This document shows, piece after piece, positions 12,546-24,434 of a stretch of 64,000 nucleotides of DNA; positions within the stretch are counted from its first letter, which is position 1; every line of letters begins with the position of its first letter. Where the stretch lies: NCBI GenBank assembly GCA_033961575.1, contig CM066728.1, forward strand, positions 29,636,352-29,700,351. Direction: 5' to 3'. Source of the stretch: Aselliscus stoliczkanus. Taxonomy: Eukaryota; Chordata; Mammalia; Chiroptera; Hipposideridae. The notes under the pieces were generated by a model, which saw only the letters and a list, made by a program, of their open reading frames with translations, had not been told where the DNA came from and searched no databases. The position numbers and the translations under genes are program-made.

Positions 12546-13002
12546 TTTTTTTTTTTTTTTTTTTTTTTAAAGATTTTATTGGGGAATTGGTGGAGGGGAA
12601 CAGCGTTGAGGAATCGGGGAAGGGGAACAGACAAGTTGCCGTCTTCTTGTTCTTCAGTTTAGTTGCGGAGGATGTTGCTTCACTGTTGGTATCGTCATTG
12701 CGCTCTTCCCGGATGAGGCAGATCTGTCGCTGGCCTCTGGATGTCGCTCATCGCGGCTATTGGCAGCTCACGCTTGGCTGCCAGCCGCTCACGCTGGCTG
12801 CGGGCCACTCACTGCAGCCTTTGGCAGCCCACGGCAGCAGGGGCTGCAGCCCACACCATCACCGGGGCTCACACAGCCCAGCTCCAGGTGGAGCTCTTGT
12901 TAGCTGTAGAGGGCAGTGTCACTGGCCCTCATGTGGGATCCGAACCGGGGCCGCTGGCATCCCAAAACCAGCGCTTAACCAATGCGCCACTCGGCCGGCC
13001 CT
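12546..13002 (-). mobile_element. tRNA-derived SINE, long form
   Basis: A well-preserved minus-strand copy with a T17-type poly(A) end, AATAAAATCTTT, two copies of the internal GCTCACGCTGGCTGC unit and an intact head. It is flanked by a perfect 16-bp duplication, GGAATAAGTGTGTTTA, at 12530-12545 and 13003-13018. The exact duplication indicates a fairly recent insertion. Confidence 0.97.
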
Positions 13003-13079
13003 GGAATAAGTGTGTTTAAAGCGAGAGGGAGTATTTTGAGGGGGATTAATGGCAAATGCCTCTTTTACTTTAATAACTT

Positions 13080-13197
13080 ATTTTATTTTATTTTATTTTT
13101 AGAGGGCAGTGTCACTGGCCCTCATATGTGGGATCCGAACTGGGGCCACTGATGTCCCAAGCCAGCTCTTAACCACTACGCCACTCGGCCGGCCCTG
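13080..13197 (-). mobile_element. tRNA-derived SINE, short form
   Basis: A short-form copy with head GGGCCGGCCGAGTGGCG, B-box region and the GAGGGCCAGTG...CCCTC end, followed by a TTTTA-rich tail on the plus strand. It lies 80 bp from the long copy at 12546-13002, in the same orientation. Confidence 0.92.
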
Positions 13198-13224
13198 TAA
13201 TAATTTTTTTAAATTAAAACATTC

Positions 13225-13790
13225 ACCATATTATTTGATCACACCTTGTATAGAAACAATTAAAGTGCCATCAACAGATGAATGGATATATGCCATGGAA
13301 TATCATTCAGCCATAAAAAACAGAATCCTGCCATTTGTGACACCCTTAAGGGCACTGCGCTAAGTGAAATAAGTCAGACAGAGAATGACAAATACTGCAT
13401 GTATATATTCCACTTACATGTAGAATCTAAAAACATTATACTAATAGGAACGGAGAAAAGAATGGTGGTTGCCAGGGAATTAGGGTGGGGGAAATGGGAG
13501 ATGCTGGTCAAAGGGTACAAACTTGCAGTTATAAGATGACTAAGTTTCGGGGATCTAATGTACACATGGTGACTACTGTTAACAATACTGTATTGTATCC
13601 TTGAAAACTGCGGTGAAAGTAAAACTTTAATATGCACACAACAACAAAAAAATGGTAATTATGCAAGGTAAAGGATGTTTTAACTAACCGTATTGCGGTA
13701 AACATTTCACTATATCTGTATTAAATCATCACACTGTACATCTAACTTACACAATGATTTATCAATTATAGCTCAATAAAACTGGAAAAA
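13225..13790 (+). mobile_element. L1 3' fragment
   Basis: It contains the end of ORF2 (ATGAATGGATATATGCCATG, then AAGTGAAATAAGTCAGACAG) and the L1 3' UTR to AATAAAACTGGAAAAAG. It lies in DMXL1 intron 1, antisense to the gene; both the 5' end and the reading frame are lost. Confidence 0.85.
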
Positions 13791-16700
13791 GAGATGAATC
13801 TGTAAAGATAATCCAAACTGGGTATCATCCAAAATCATGTGAAATAGACCTATCTTGTTATGGATATTTCTAATAATTATCACAATTAATTCAGTCTCTA
13901 GAGTTTGTACAACATGATGAGGTAATAAGCAAGGAAGTATACACACATTTAAAAAAACGAGAACCACACAGCAGGGAAAACAGCCTTTAATTTAAAATGG
14001 CCTGTCTGTAATTTTAAAATAATCCATCTGTAACTAAACTATTTAATAAAAAGAATCCATCTGCCTGGTTTTAAATAAAAATCTAAGATATAATACAATA
14101 CACAATATTTCTAGCACAAAATCTAAAACTAGTTTTACAGATTTTTCTAAAATATTCTCAAAAGTCATTTCAAGGTGCCCTGACTATATTGTGCAAAACA
14201 ATAACAGCAGCACTGGTTTATCAAATAAACTGTCATACTACTTGCTCTTCAAAATTAGTATACATATATTACAACTGGTACACTAGCTGCTTCTGTCAAA
14301 ATAAAATTTATAATTAAAACAATCTATTACTAATCGATGAAAATTAAATTGACAAATGAAAATCCTTTTATCAGGCAGCTGTAACATTAGGTTTACTAAC
14401 TTTGAGACTAAACAAGATGCACAGGAAGAATTGAGTTTATATGTGTGCTATCAAGTATATAATTGAAACGTGATTTTTAACTTTAAATTTTGGCTGAGTA
14501 CCTTCTAGAATATTCTAAATTTCAAAAATTATCCAAGGCAGTAATAGTTGGCATTCTTATTTGGAAATCATTTCTATAAAACACTTAGATTTCCTATGTT
14601 TACTGTTTTATTTTAACCAACCATACCAGGTGACTATCCTAAAGATTTCTTCCTGATGTAGCTCCTGGTTAAAAGACTTAGGTATGGTACATTGTAATTA
14701 ACATTATTCTTGCTTTTAAAACCAATGTTTAAAAAAAATACAAAAAACAATGTTTAGAATTAGTATTACTTCAATATCTAATTACTTCAGTATCTAATTC
14801 AATAATCTTAAAGGTACTTTAATACTGTTTAAAACATAATTTAAAACAGGCCAAAACTTTAAAACGAAGTCCAATTTAATACTATAGTGGCATATGAGTA
14901 CTACAAAAATCTTTGTTTCTCCAGATGCGAAACAGTATTAAACTTTTCCCCCCATATGCTCTCCACCCTCAAAGATCCACATGCCCCCTCCAAAAAAAGA
15001 ACCTTTTCATCCTTCCACCTTTAAAGGATTCCTTAGAGTGAACAAAACAAAAATTTAAACTAAAGGATGCTTACTATCACAGGAAGCTGAGGAAGGAGAA
15101 TGCCAACTAAATCTCCAGGTCTCTACCAGCAGCCAGGCAGCTGCAGTCAGTCTCTTGACTTCTAATCTAGATCCCCTTGGCTGGGAACGCGGGGTTGTCT
15201 AATACAAAAGGGAGGCTGGAACTATAATACGTTGACTTTCCATTTTGTAGCAAAGGTGTTTAAATTCTACAGTAGAGACAGGCTGTCATAAATATTAACA
15301 GAATCTGTCTCTTGGAAATTAACTCCCTTCGCAGGCCATTCAAAACACTTTCAACACCAACTATAGCTAAACTACAAAATGAAAAAAAAAAAAGAAAAAT
15401 TTAGAGTGTAAAAGGACCTACCCGTGGATATACAACTAACTAATAAGAGACGAGACTGGAAATCAAATCCAGGTAATGACTCTAGTATTAGGTATCACCA
15501 ATATGTCAATCACTGTTTTAGGCACTCACAATGAAACCTTGGAAGACATATGAAGGCAAGACCGGTTAATGATATATAGAAAGTGCAAATAAAGTGCTTT
15601 GAAAGTTTAAGAGATATGATCACTGCCTTCTAGAAGTTTTCATATTAAGAGCAAAGTCAAAATAGTTTGGCGCCCTTGTGAGTAGTAAAAAAGTATCTAA
15701 CTCTTAGATATGCTCATTATATTAGTAATTGTATGTTTTAAAATCTAGACTCCATGAGAACTGGCACTCAATTATATTTCAATTTAAAACCTGTCAGACT
15801 TTATTTGGAAAACAGGATCTCATCTCCTGTAATTTTTCAAAACAAGAACAGATAAGTTATCTGCAAACATGCAAAGGGAGGAATTACAAACACAGACTGT
15901 CCTCAGAGAAGGCATAAAGTACCAGGAGGAATAAAAGATTCTTCAAAGGGCCCTCCAAGAGGAAGATATCATGTCCCTACCTCAAGTAAAACTGGAATTT
16001 AGATTTTTTTTTTAGTCTGCACATACCATCTACCATTAATGTTTGCTATTTTCCTATCAAAAAAATAAAAAAAGAATTCAACATCAAGAGGTTAAAAATA
16101 AAATTATAGGAGTAATCAATAAATAGATTGTTTTTTAACATGAAAGAAAAAGAAAACAGGGTGATTTCAAGAGAGATAAATTTAAGACGTATATAGTGTT
16201 CAGGAAACAGAGCAAGAAATTTTAGTTTATAACAGAACTATCAGCTTAATGTTAAAGGGTCAGGGATGAATTGGCTGCTAAGGAAAATGATGACTGTTAA
16301 TCCTTAAACTAACACCAAAATTACAAAGAGCTGGGATCTCTTTACATTAAACAAAGAAAAAAAATTTGGACCTTATTTATAGGAATGCTTCCTGAGATGC
16401 GTTAGAAATCTGCAGTAGGCTTGGTGAATGAAGATTAAAGCCTGGTCTGTGGAAATGGGCTTCAAATTCAGCAGGAGGGCGCAACAAGCTACATGATGGT
16501 GTAGGATGACTATATATAATCTTTGGCATTTTAACTCACCTCTTCGTTAAAACAACATAGAGGCATTCATCAAGGTTTTATATACACTTAGAAGGGTTAT
16601 GTAGGTATACAAATGGCCAGCATATAAGTTCACACTGTTGCCCACATAGATTCTGAATGCCTCCCTAGAAAAAGTCCTTAGAATTTACACTGGAGAAAGC

Positions 16701-17080
16701 ACTCAGGTAACTTTAGGAGATGGCAGAAAATGCAGTATTATACCATCCCATAATCTCCCTCTAGGAAAACTTCCTTAAGATGCTTTATTACTCCCCATCC
16801 CAAATAGCAAGAGAAAAGAGCAACGTTCAACTACAGTGGCTCACCGAAACCCTCAGTGTTCCCTCTTCTGAGTGAGTCTTCAGGCTAGGTTACATTTAGA
16901 ATTAGAATTCCTAAAAATGTTAGCATCAAGTGCAAGCTAAGATGTGTATGTGCCACTCTACAGGAGAGGTACACATTTTATTTTAAAGCGAAGTACTTGG
17001 TTGGCATATACCTAAAAGTACAAGTCAGGAATTAAATGTCTGCGCCACATTAAATAATGACTTTTTTATTCTGACGAAGA

Positions 17081-17119
<39 letters not shown>

Positions 17120-17979
17120 ATAAGTAGACAAAAAGAAAACCTGGGTATCTGTCAAGCTGTTAACTTTGTGTCACTTATTTATGTAAAATTTAGTTTTAAT
17201 CAAGTAAGAAAGAGCTACACAGTTGCAGCAAAAAAATATAAGTATGTTTATATAAAGGGTATCATGTACCCTGTATCTACTTACTTACAGTTTGAGATCA
17301 TCATAAAAACTATCAAAAGGCAGAAAATGCCACTATAGTAGTAAGTAGGCAGAAATTTGGGGCCCTCTTCCTTTCAAAATCTGGGAAAGACCAATGAAAA
17401 CCAAGTCACTTTCAGTAAACCTTAACCTTGAATTACCACTACATAGCAAAGAGGAGTTTTACTGAAAAGCAGTAGTACAACATTTAGTAATTAACCTAAT
17501 CTAAAATAAATACAAGTTTCCCAGGACTACTGAACTGTTACATATGGAATTCAAAGGACGGCAGGAGTCAAGGATTGATGAAAAACATTTTTTACTTTCT
17601 AAAGTTAGAGTTCAGTGAGTTTTAAGAAAACTCAAGGAAAAAGCACTGTGTTCGCGCTATTTTTAACCAACGCTAGTTGTTAACAAATAATAACTGTTTG
17701 AAGACACCCACTCTATTGAACTACAAGGATATTTGAACTTAGAAATGAAATCATTGCCAACTATTAGTCCATTTGACAATTGGAGTAATAAAAAGCCCGT
17801 CCCCCCACCCACCCCACCCCCACCCCCACACACAACACAACGAGTTTTGTTCAAACGACTTTGGCAAACCATTCCAGCCCAAGGACGTCAGACTAAACAC
17901 TTAGAACACCCTGCAAAACACTCTAACTTCCGAGTTCAGGTTCTATACGGCCAGTCCTTCAATGACCGAAATGTTCTTG
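13791..17979. other. Promoter-proximal DMXL1 intron 1 without young repeats
   Basis: About 4.2 kb of AT-rich sequence without any SINE or L1 insertion that I can recognise, unlike the rest of the intron. The only simple repeat is (CA)18 at 17082-17117, plus a C-rich CCCCACCC run at 17800-17830. No additional exon was found. Confidence 0.55.
17082..17117. repeat. (CA)n microsatellite
   Basis: Eighteen uninterrupted CA units in DMXL1 intron 1. Confidence 0.98.
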
Positions 17980-18148
17980 CCTCCTGCGCTCTCCGGGGCC
18001 AGGTCCGCCCGGCCCTAGCGGACGGGGACTCCCTGAAGGACCTGCAGACCCCCGTGGGGACGACGGCTCGTTCTTGGCCTCCGCCCGTCCTCCTGGGCCG
18101 AGCGCGGCTGACTCAGGGGCGGGCGACGCGGGAGCCTCCCTTACTCAC

Positions 18149-18235
18149 CGTGAAGCGCTGATCGCCGACGCTGCCCACGGAGAAGCAGTGGTCGCCGGGG
18201 TTCACCGCCCCGGTCAGCACCTGGTGCAGGTTCAT
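18149..18235 (-). CDS. DMXL1: DMXL1 coding exon 1 (residues 1-29)
   Basis: Read on the minus strand, this 87-bp exon encodes 29 residues beginning MNLHQVLTGAVNPGDHCF and ending GDQRFT, which I recognise as the conserved N-terminus of DMXL1. The paralogue DMXL2 starts MHLHQ and differs further on. The start is fixed by an in-frame TAA four codons upstream (complement 18245-18247) and a G at -3. The exon ends at a consensus donor, ACG|GTGAGT, in phase 0. DMXL1 is a very large protein of about 3,000 residues with WD40 repeats at both ends. It belongs to the rabconnectin-3/Rav1 family, which with WDR7 regulates assembly and activity of the vacuolar H+-ATPase on endolysosomal and secretory membranes. 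The exon lies in a CpG island, as expected for a broadly expressed gene. Gene identity is very secure; the transcription start is not visible from sequence alone. Confidence 0.95.
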
Positions 18236-18733
18236 ATCGGCGCCTTAGTCCAGCAACGGACGCCGCGTCCAGCTCATGCCCGGCGGCAGCCGCGGCTTCC
18301 CTCCCTGCTTCCCTCAGGGGCGGCGGCCGCTCTGGGGCGGCGACCGCGACAGCGACGGGCGCCAGAAGCCGGAGGCACTCAGCTGGGGCCCGCTGCTCAT
18401 CCCGAGCCCTGGAGGGCGAAACCCGGAGGGGGCGGGCCTGCCAGCCGCGGGAGCGCCGCGCTCGTCTGCGCACCTGTCACAGCCCGCGCAGGCCCAGGTG
18501 AAGCTCGGGGGTGCGACTCAGTGGCCGCAACCCCGGCCGAGTCACTGGCCCGGAGGGCAGCGCTGTCCACACACTTCTGGGTTCTGGGCGGCTGATCCTG
18601 CCCGAGCCCGAGTGGTGCAGGCAGCACGCGCTGGCCCGGGCCGCCTACACGGTTCCTTCTTGGCTCGGGTGCCCGCCACCCCCACAGGCCTTGGACACAC
18701 GCTACGCGTCGCTAGGTCCTTTCGGCCGAAATA

Positions 18734-18741
18734 TCGCGAGA
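18734..18741. promoter_or_regulatory. TCGCGAGA motif (BANP/Kaiso-type)
   Basis: TCGCGAGA lies about 500 bp upstream of the DMXL1 start codon inside the CpG island, followed at once by another CG-rich run (TTTCGCGCG). It matches 8 of the 10 bases of the palindromic TCTCGCGAGA promoter element. Occupancy and function are inference. Confidence 0.5.
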
Positions 18742-18854
18742 TTTCGCGCGGCAAACTGGAGGACTGCGGTAAAGGACTCAGCTTTTTTTTTACCACAGTA
18801 CAGTATAGAGATCAGCAAGTGGATATGAAAACACCGCCTCTAGTCAAATGCTGG

Positions 18855-18859
18855 CCAAT
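18855..18859 (+). promoter_or_regulatory. CCAAT box
   Basis: GGCCAATC is a good NF-Y-type CCAAT core, about 620 bp upstream of the DMXL1 ATG at the edge of the CpG island. A GC-box-like GCTCCGCCC lies about 30 bp further upstream of the gene. Read on the plus strand, it is placed to serve divergent transcription equally well. Confidence 0.45.
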
Positions 18860-19108
18860 CCGGAGCTCCAGTCCACCTAGGGCTCCGCCCACTACTGAGG
18901 ACGGAAGGATCTTTGAGGTTTGTGAGGGACCCTGTCCGTTTGCGTGGTTGAAGGTAAGGGGCCTAGTAGAAGCAGAATGAGCCTAGAATGAGGTGAGAGT
19001 TTTCAAGTTACGCTTTAGGTTAGGGCTGAATCTGACTGTTGGTCCAGAAAGTTTAAAAGTGATAAGTGCATTAGAAATGGAGTTGCAAGTCGTCGGTCCT
19101 GGTCAGAG

Positions 19109-19127
19109 ACTACAAGTCCCAGCAAGC
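19109..19127 (+). promoter_or_regulatory. ZNF143/THAP11-type site
   Basis: ACTACAAGTCCCAGCAAGC matches the long ZNF143/SBS-type consensus (ACTACAATTCCCAGCATGC) at most positions. Such a long match is unlikely by chance. It sits about 870 bp upstream of the DMXL1 ATG, outside the main CpG island, in a small patch of extra CpGs (19085-19230). It may mark the distal edge of the promoter or a divergent start site. Confidence 0.6.
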
Positions 19128-19454
19128 ACCGCTCCCTTAGGCGTCCCGCGAGTAAATATAACGCTGGAAGCGTTGCTGTCCTGGCGTAGTAAGTCCTGCA
19201 GCCGTACGTGCGTTCCTGACTCGCTGAGCAGGATAGTTTTGAAAGGTTTGAACGCTTGACAAGTACTAAAATAAAACGTTTTTACTTAAGTTTACCTTAA
19301 CAGACGTTTTAAAGGAATGTTGTAATAATACTGCACCAGCCCTGTGTTGAGCGTTTGTTTTGGAAAAAACCTAAGAATTCCAAAAGGATTGTTGTCGCAG
19401 TTACAACTGAGATTCCAATTCTCCTTGCGTTTTGACACAATTTTGTATTATTAT

Positions 19455-19600
19455 TGATAAACATTTGTTTGTATGTCTCCGCGCATGTACTGTAAGTATC
19501 TTAGGGACAGATTATGTCCTGTTGGTATCCCAAGTGTCTAGCACAGTGCCAGTTCCAATTTATAAATTTCAGTTCAGTAAACGTTAAATGAATGAATGTA
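19455..19600 (+). mobile_element. L2 3'-end remnant
   Basis: Contains TCTAGCACAGTGCCAG and ends TAAACGTTAAATGAATGAATG, matching the L2 3' end (AGCACAGTGCCTGGCACATA ... AATAAATGTTTGTTGAATGAATG). It is an ancient copy. Confidence 0.65.
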
Positions 19601-19912
19601 AATAGGAACTCTCCACCTAAAAACAGTCGTTTTTAAAAATGACTTAAGTTATTTTTATACTTACGTTGCGGTTAGAAAAAAAACACCTTCACACTACTAC
19701 TTGAATGGAAGGAATACTACTAATTTTATTTCACTTTGCTTTTCCTGAGTTTTTTGCAATGCACATTTATTTAGTTTTGAAGTAAAAAGTTACTTTAAAA
19801 GCCATCTCTCTTAAAAATTTCCCCCCTTTTTAATATGAAAGACGTCAGTGAATTCCATTATTAATCTTGGTCTCTTCAAAAAAATGAGGGACATAACTTA
19901 AAATTTGTCTTT

Positions 19913-20006
19913 TTTTTTTTTTTTAAGAGGGCAGTGTCACTGGCCCTCATGTGGGATCCAAACCCAAGCCAGCTCTCAACCACTGCGCCACTCTGCTGGC
20001 CCAATT
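19913..20006 (-). mobile_element. tRNA-derived SINE, short form with internal deletion
   Basis: Short-form copy in which the middle of the tRNA-like head is deleted: CCAAACCC joins directly to AAGCCAGCTC. Target duplication AATTTGTCTTT at 19902-19912 and 20007-20017. Confidence 0.9.
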
Positions 20007-20084
20007 AATTTGTCTTTAAAAATATTTTATTGAGGTCTAGCATACTTGCAGTTTAATTTGTATTTTAATTATTCAGATTTTATT

Positions 20085-20190
20085 TAAAGTGGCTTTACTC
20101 TGAGCAACATGGTTGCCAGTTTGATTCCTGGCCCAAACTGAGCTGCCACTATCCTGCCAACAAGTGGCAGGATGGCTCAGCTAAAAAATG
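20085..20190 (+). mobile_element. Fragment of older tRNA-derived SINE
   Basis: CTCTGAGCAACATGG, GTTTGATTCCTGG and GTGGCAGGATGGCTCAGCT match the older SINE at 7069-7290. Both ends are missing. Confidence 0.65.
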
Positions 20191-20364
20191 AGTAAAATAA
20201 ATCAAGTGGCTTTAAGTTAATTTTATACTTTAGATCCTAAATCAAGATTTTTCTATATCTACATAAGTTTTGTGTCTAGCTCTAAAGCTTAACATGTTTA
20301 CTCATTCTATTCTGCCCAGGTCTTTATTTTGAAGGGCAGGCAGTATCAAAGAAAAAAGTGACCT

Positions 20365-20735
20365 AGTAGCTAAGAAATCTGAGATCTACTTCTGGTCTGG
20401 ATGTGTGACCTTGGAAAGTCTTGTTAAGTTTAAGACTCATTTTCCTTATCTATACAATTAGCAAGTTTAACCTGATTATCAACAACATTTTGTTTGACTT
20501 TTTCACTCCTGCAGTTTTTTTCTGCACATCTGTTAGTTTTTGTTAAATTCCTTCAGCCTTGAGATCGATTACCAGAGTTTGAATTCTGGCCTAACCACTC
20601 AAATTACTTAATCTCTCTTTTCTTATCTATAAAGTGGGGATAGTGGACTTTCTTCATATAATTATCATGAGGATTAAATGAGAACAATATTGGCACATCA
20701 TCAGAATTCAATAGATGTTAGCTGTTATTAAATAA
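20365..20735 (+). mobile_element. MIR remnants
   Basis: Two MIR-like pieces, near 20365-20475 and 20565-20735. Features are TGTGACCTTGG, CTTATCTATAAAGTGGGGAT and ATGAGGATTAAATGAGA, the central MIR core (CTCATCTGTAAAATGGGGAT). Confidence 0.65.
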
Positions 20736-20914
20736 ACCTAACCTTTGACATCTACTTATTTTCTTAGATTTTCCAAACAGAGTCAAACCTCAGTCCAAAT
20801 CAGACTTTCCAGAGATGTTTAAGATTGCCACATATATTTTTGAGGCCATCCCAGTCTGTGTCCAAAACTATGGAACTACAATACCTAATGAAAAGCAAGG
20901 ACATTGTTTTGCCA

Positions 20915-21300
20915 GTCGACGGTCAACAAAAAGTTGACTAGGTATTCCATCAGCAGAAAGGATTTATTCGGGAAAGAAAGGATTGCAATCTATTGTAGTA
21001 CATGTAGCCATGGTGAGCCACACGCAGGAAGAGAGCAAGAAGAAGGGAGTTCTTATTAGAGGGAAAATCAAAGTTAAGAGGAGGGGCTGTTATGATCATA
21101 GAGCTCTGTTGTAAACATCAAGTTCTTTTCTCAGGGCTTTTGCTAGAATCATAGGGTGTGAGAGCTCCTCCCACAGGCCCTCCTGATTCCTGTCTTGGTT
21201 AAGGCCTCTGTTATAAATTTTGATACCTCTTATTCATCAGAAATACTCTACTACTTTATTAAATTGGCCATTAAACCACCTATCTTTGATATACAATAGA
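20915..21300 (-). mobile_element. Possible LTR fragment
   Basis: On the minus strand a polyadenylation signal appears in the context CCCGAATAAATCCTTTCTG, about 65 bp before an apparent end near 20915, with a preceding U3-like body. I cannot name the family and no partner LTR is present. An LTR call is inference. Confidence 0.4.
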
Positions 21301-21484
21301 GGAATTATTTCAATGAAATAACTAAATACTTGTATGTATTTCTTCCACTGCAACTCTGGCTTACTGTCTGGTTTCATACAGCCTTTGAGCTGAGAATAGT
21401 TCTTACATGTTGAAATGGTTGAAAAAAAATTTATAGAAGAATAATTATGTCATGATATGGGAAAAGTATATGAAATTCACATGT

Positions 21485-21660
21485 CCGTAGATAAAATTTT
21501 ATTGGAACACAGCCATGCAGTCATTTAGGCATTGTTTATGTCTGCTTTCACACTACAATTGCAGAATTGAGTAGTTTCAACAGAGACCGTATAGCCTGCA
21601 AAGCCCAAAGTATTTTCTATTTGGCTCTTTAGAGAAAAACTTTGTTGACCCCTGCCCTAT
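21485..21660. mobile_element. hAT-type DNA transposon remnant
   Basis: GATAAAATTTTATTGGAACA, CAGAGACCGTATAGCCTGCA and TTGTTGACCCCTGCC match an abundant ancient non-autonomous mammalian hAT family. The exact family name is not certain. Confidence 0.6.
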
Positions 21661-21836
21661 AGGAAAGATCCTCTACTGCTTTCTGAGCTATGCAGGTTAA
21701 TTAGAAAATGTTAATGTCAGTGATCACACAAGCATCTTTAAATATATCTATTGTATGTATTCCTGATTCCCTAGTATATATCATAGTGCAGAGTAGATGC
21801 TCAGTAGTAGTTGGATGAATATAGACAGGACCTTAT

Positions 21837-22110
21837 TTTTTTATTTATTTTTTTTAGTTTCAGGTGTACAAAACAATACAATAGTTATCCTTTTCACCCC
21901 TTACAAAGTGGCAACCGCCCTCCCCCCATTCACTGCCCTCCCAGCCCCAATATCATACATATATATTACAATTTCATTGACCCCATTCCCACGCTATACT
22001 CCATCCATATCTCATGACTATATATGTATTAAATTATAGTTGACATATACTATTATTCAGTGGCAGCTTCAGGTATACAGTGCAGAGATCAGGCCTCTAC
22101 ACTGGGCAGG
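21837..22110 (-). mobile_element. L1 3'-end fragment
   Basis: TTTCAGGTGTACAAAACAAT, then AGTTATCC and CACCCCTTACAAAGTGG, is the reverse complement of an L1 3' end like the one that closes the L1 at 1-1822. It is 5'-truncated. Confidence 0.85.
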
Positions 22111-22756
22111 ACCTGATTTCATATATGAAGTTTTCTGAAAGAACTATGGCAGGGATGTAGCCATAGATAATCCCTTTGCTTCCTAGCTTCTGCTCCTCAT
22201 AGATCACAGCCTAATGTCACTCTCCAGACCTTAGCAAGGATCTATCCAATCCTAAATCCAGTCTTTACTTCTTATGCAATTTGATTGTCACTGTGATCTT
22301 GTGCAAGACTAAGTAAGGCAAGGAAATGGAGGAAAAAGTAAATTGTACATGTTTGTCTCTTGTCTTCACCCTGTCCCCTTTACCCAGAGACATAAATTCA
22401 CCTCCTAACACAAAATGTCCTGGGAAATTCTTTAATCTGATTATTCCCTGAACTGTAATTTATTTTTATTATTCTTTCATTTGAATGCTGAAAGGCCATG
22501 TGCTTTTATATTTTTTCCTTTATTTTATTTTATTTTCTTTAGCTTTATTTCTAAGAAATGAAAGAGGAATACTGTCCCTAAAAGAGGAAGTCTTTTAAAA
22601 AAAATAAAATTCTGTGTATTTTGCATTATGACTAGCAGCAGAATCTCAGAAAACGAAAGTGCTGTTTCTGGGACTGGTAGGCCAAAGAGAAGTTCTGCTC
22701 TTTTCAGTGCTAGTCTTGAAAGGGAAGGGAGACTTCAATGAAAGACTCAGTGTTGA

Positions 22757-23162
22757 GGGCTGGCTAAGTGGCATGTTGGTTAAGAGTTGGCTTGGGATGC
22801 CAGCTCTGAGCAGCAGGGCCCTGGTTTGGATCCCACATGAGGGACAGTGACGCTGTGCCCTCTACAGCTAAGATGGTGAACAACAGCTCAACCTGGAGCT
22901 GGGCTGCTGTGAGTTGCCAGCGACTGTGTAGGCTGCAGCCCTTGCTGCAGTGGGCTGCTGTGAGCAGCCGTCCAATGGCTGGCGAGTGACTGCCTCATCC
23001 GAGAAGAGCACAATGATAATACCAACATGGGCCAGTGAAGCCACGTTCTCCACAACTAGATTGAAGAACAAAAGGACAGCAACTTGTCTGTTCCTCTTCC
23101 CCGATTCCCCAACGCAGCTCCCCTCCCCCAAACCCCCAATAAAATCTTTGAAAAGAAAAAAA
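22757..23162 (+). mobile_element. tRNA-derived SINE, long form (older subtype)
   Basis: Older-subtype long copy with CAGCTCTGAGCAGCAGGGCC and CTAAGATGGTGAACAACAGC, ending AATAAAATCTTTGAAAAG plus As. The 16-bp duplication AAAGACTCAGTGTTGA (22741-22756, 23163-23178) is perfect. Confidence 0.96.
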
Positions 23163-23814
23163 AAAGACTCAGTGTTGACAGTGTAAAGAAAAGCAAACAG
23201 GCCACACTCAGATCCTTGGGGGGAAAAAGGAGCATATAGGAAGCCAGCTCAGATTGAGAAGTAATCATACCTCTTCCTCACTCTCTGATTTTCTGAAATC
23301 CTTGTCATTACCTTCCTCCTTGCTACCCTCCTCCTAGACTCATCAATATAAATTCCTGTCCTCCCAGAGCCTGTGTCACAGGAGCCACAATAGAGGCTTC
23401 AGTCCCCGTTGCCAACATTCAGTAAATGAGGGAGATTAGAAGTAAAGGGAGTCCCAACCCCATAACTAAGGCTGAATCAGGGGGACTCTTGCTGGAATTT
23501 CACACATGCATTCCAAACTCAATATCTCATAAAAATAATACGAGGGTCTCTGTGTAGCTTAAGACATTGACTGCCCAAAGAACCAGCCTATACTGCCAAC
23601 AGCAACCTTGCTATGGCAAAATCCATCAAGAATATTGTAAGTTCAATAGATTACTTGAGTAATGATCCAGTACCCTAGCCAATCTGTATAATATTGTTAC
23701 TATAGAAAAATTAATTCTACTACCTCTAAAATTTGGAGATTGCCTCTTGGCTCACATTCAGTTGAAGGGTTCTCCACCTGTAAGTATTTAAAGGGCAGTT
23801 ATTTATAAAATCTA

Positions 23815-24025
23815 CTGTTTACTAAACACCCACTCTACACTGTAATAGGAATTTTGTTTATCTTATTTAAATCTCAACAACCCTATGAGGGTAATATCTC
23901 TGTTTTACAAATAAATAAACCTAAACTCATAGAGATTAAAAAACTTGCCCAAGGTCACATTAGATTTGTGTCAAATCACCATCTGAGGATTTGAACTTGG
24001 ATCTCTTGGGCTCCAAACGCCTTCT
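23815..24025 (-). mobile_element. MIR remnant
   Basis: CTATGAGGGTAATATCTCTG and ACTTGCCCAAGGTCACATTA, followed by GATTTGAACTTGGATCTC, is the reverse-complement MIR arrangement. It lies just upstream of the RPL39 pseudogene. Confidence 0.75.
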
Positions 24026-24434
24026 GAGTGTTCTCCAAAGATCCCTCAATCCAAAGGTGAATATTACCAGAGCCTACCATTTATCCCCTACTGGCAAGGT
24101 AAGAAGAAACAGGGAAGGTGAGTTGACTTCTTAAATTGGATTTTCAGTGATTCTCTGGTAGAATCATCTTTTAAAACAGTTTTCACCTCTTCATGTTCTT
24201 ACCTTGACCCACTCCCAAACTTGTTAAAAGGTAAAAATAGACATCTCCCACCAAAACACTCCCTGATTCTCAGCCAATTAGGTAGATATTTACTTGGTTA
24301 AAGGCAAATACTTCCAGGAGAGTTTTTGAACTACAAATAAGTCACATACATCAGTTTATTTTTTATCAGATTGTGGCTCTTAGGCCTATTGGAGTTTTCA
24401 TTGGGGGAAACAGAAGTCAAGAAATGTAATTTTG

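Larger units (their letters stand above)
17980..18770. promoter_or_regulatory. CpG island and DMXL1 promoter region
   Basis: This is the only GC- and CpG-rich block in the window. It runs from the proximal part of intron 1 across coding exon 1 to about 500 bp upstream of the ATG. It includes a GC box (GGGGGCGGGCC, 18428-18438), a GGGGCGGGC run near 18117-18125, and a TCGCGAGA core at 18734-18741. The last matches the TCTCGCGAGA motif of broad CpG-island promoters (bound by BANP, historically linked to Kaiso). I see no convincing TATA box, so a dispersed start is likely. The edges are approximate because they were judged by eye. Confidence 0.85.

Noticed and set aside
12539..13019. Repeated similar ORFs (for example at 12539-13009, 29516-29896, 59507-59815, 61692-62063)
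   Set aside because: All are chance translations of the long SINE in one orientation or the other; the similarity between them is SINE similarity, not a protein family.
18276..18980. A 234-residue open frame on the plus strand across the CpG island
   Set aside because: GC-rich DNA has few stops. The frame overlaps the upstream region of DMXL1 on the opposite strand, its composition is Arg/Gly/Pro/Ala-rich without recognisable motifs, and other frames there are open too.
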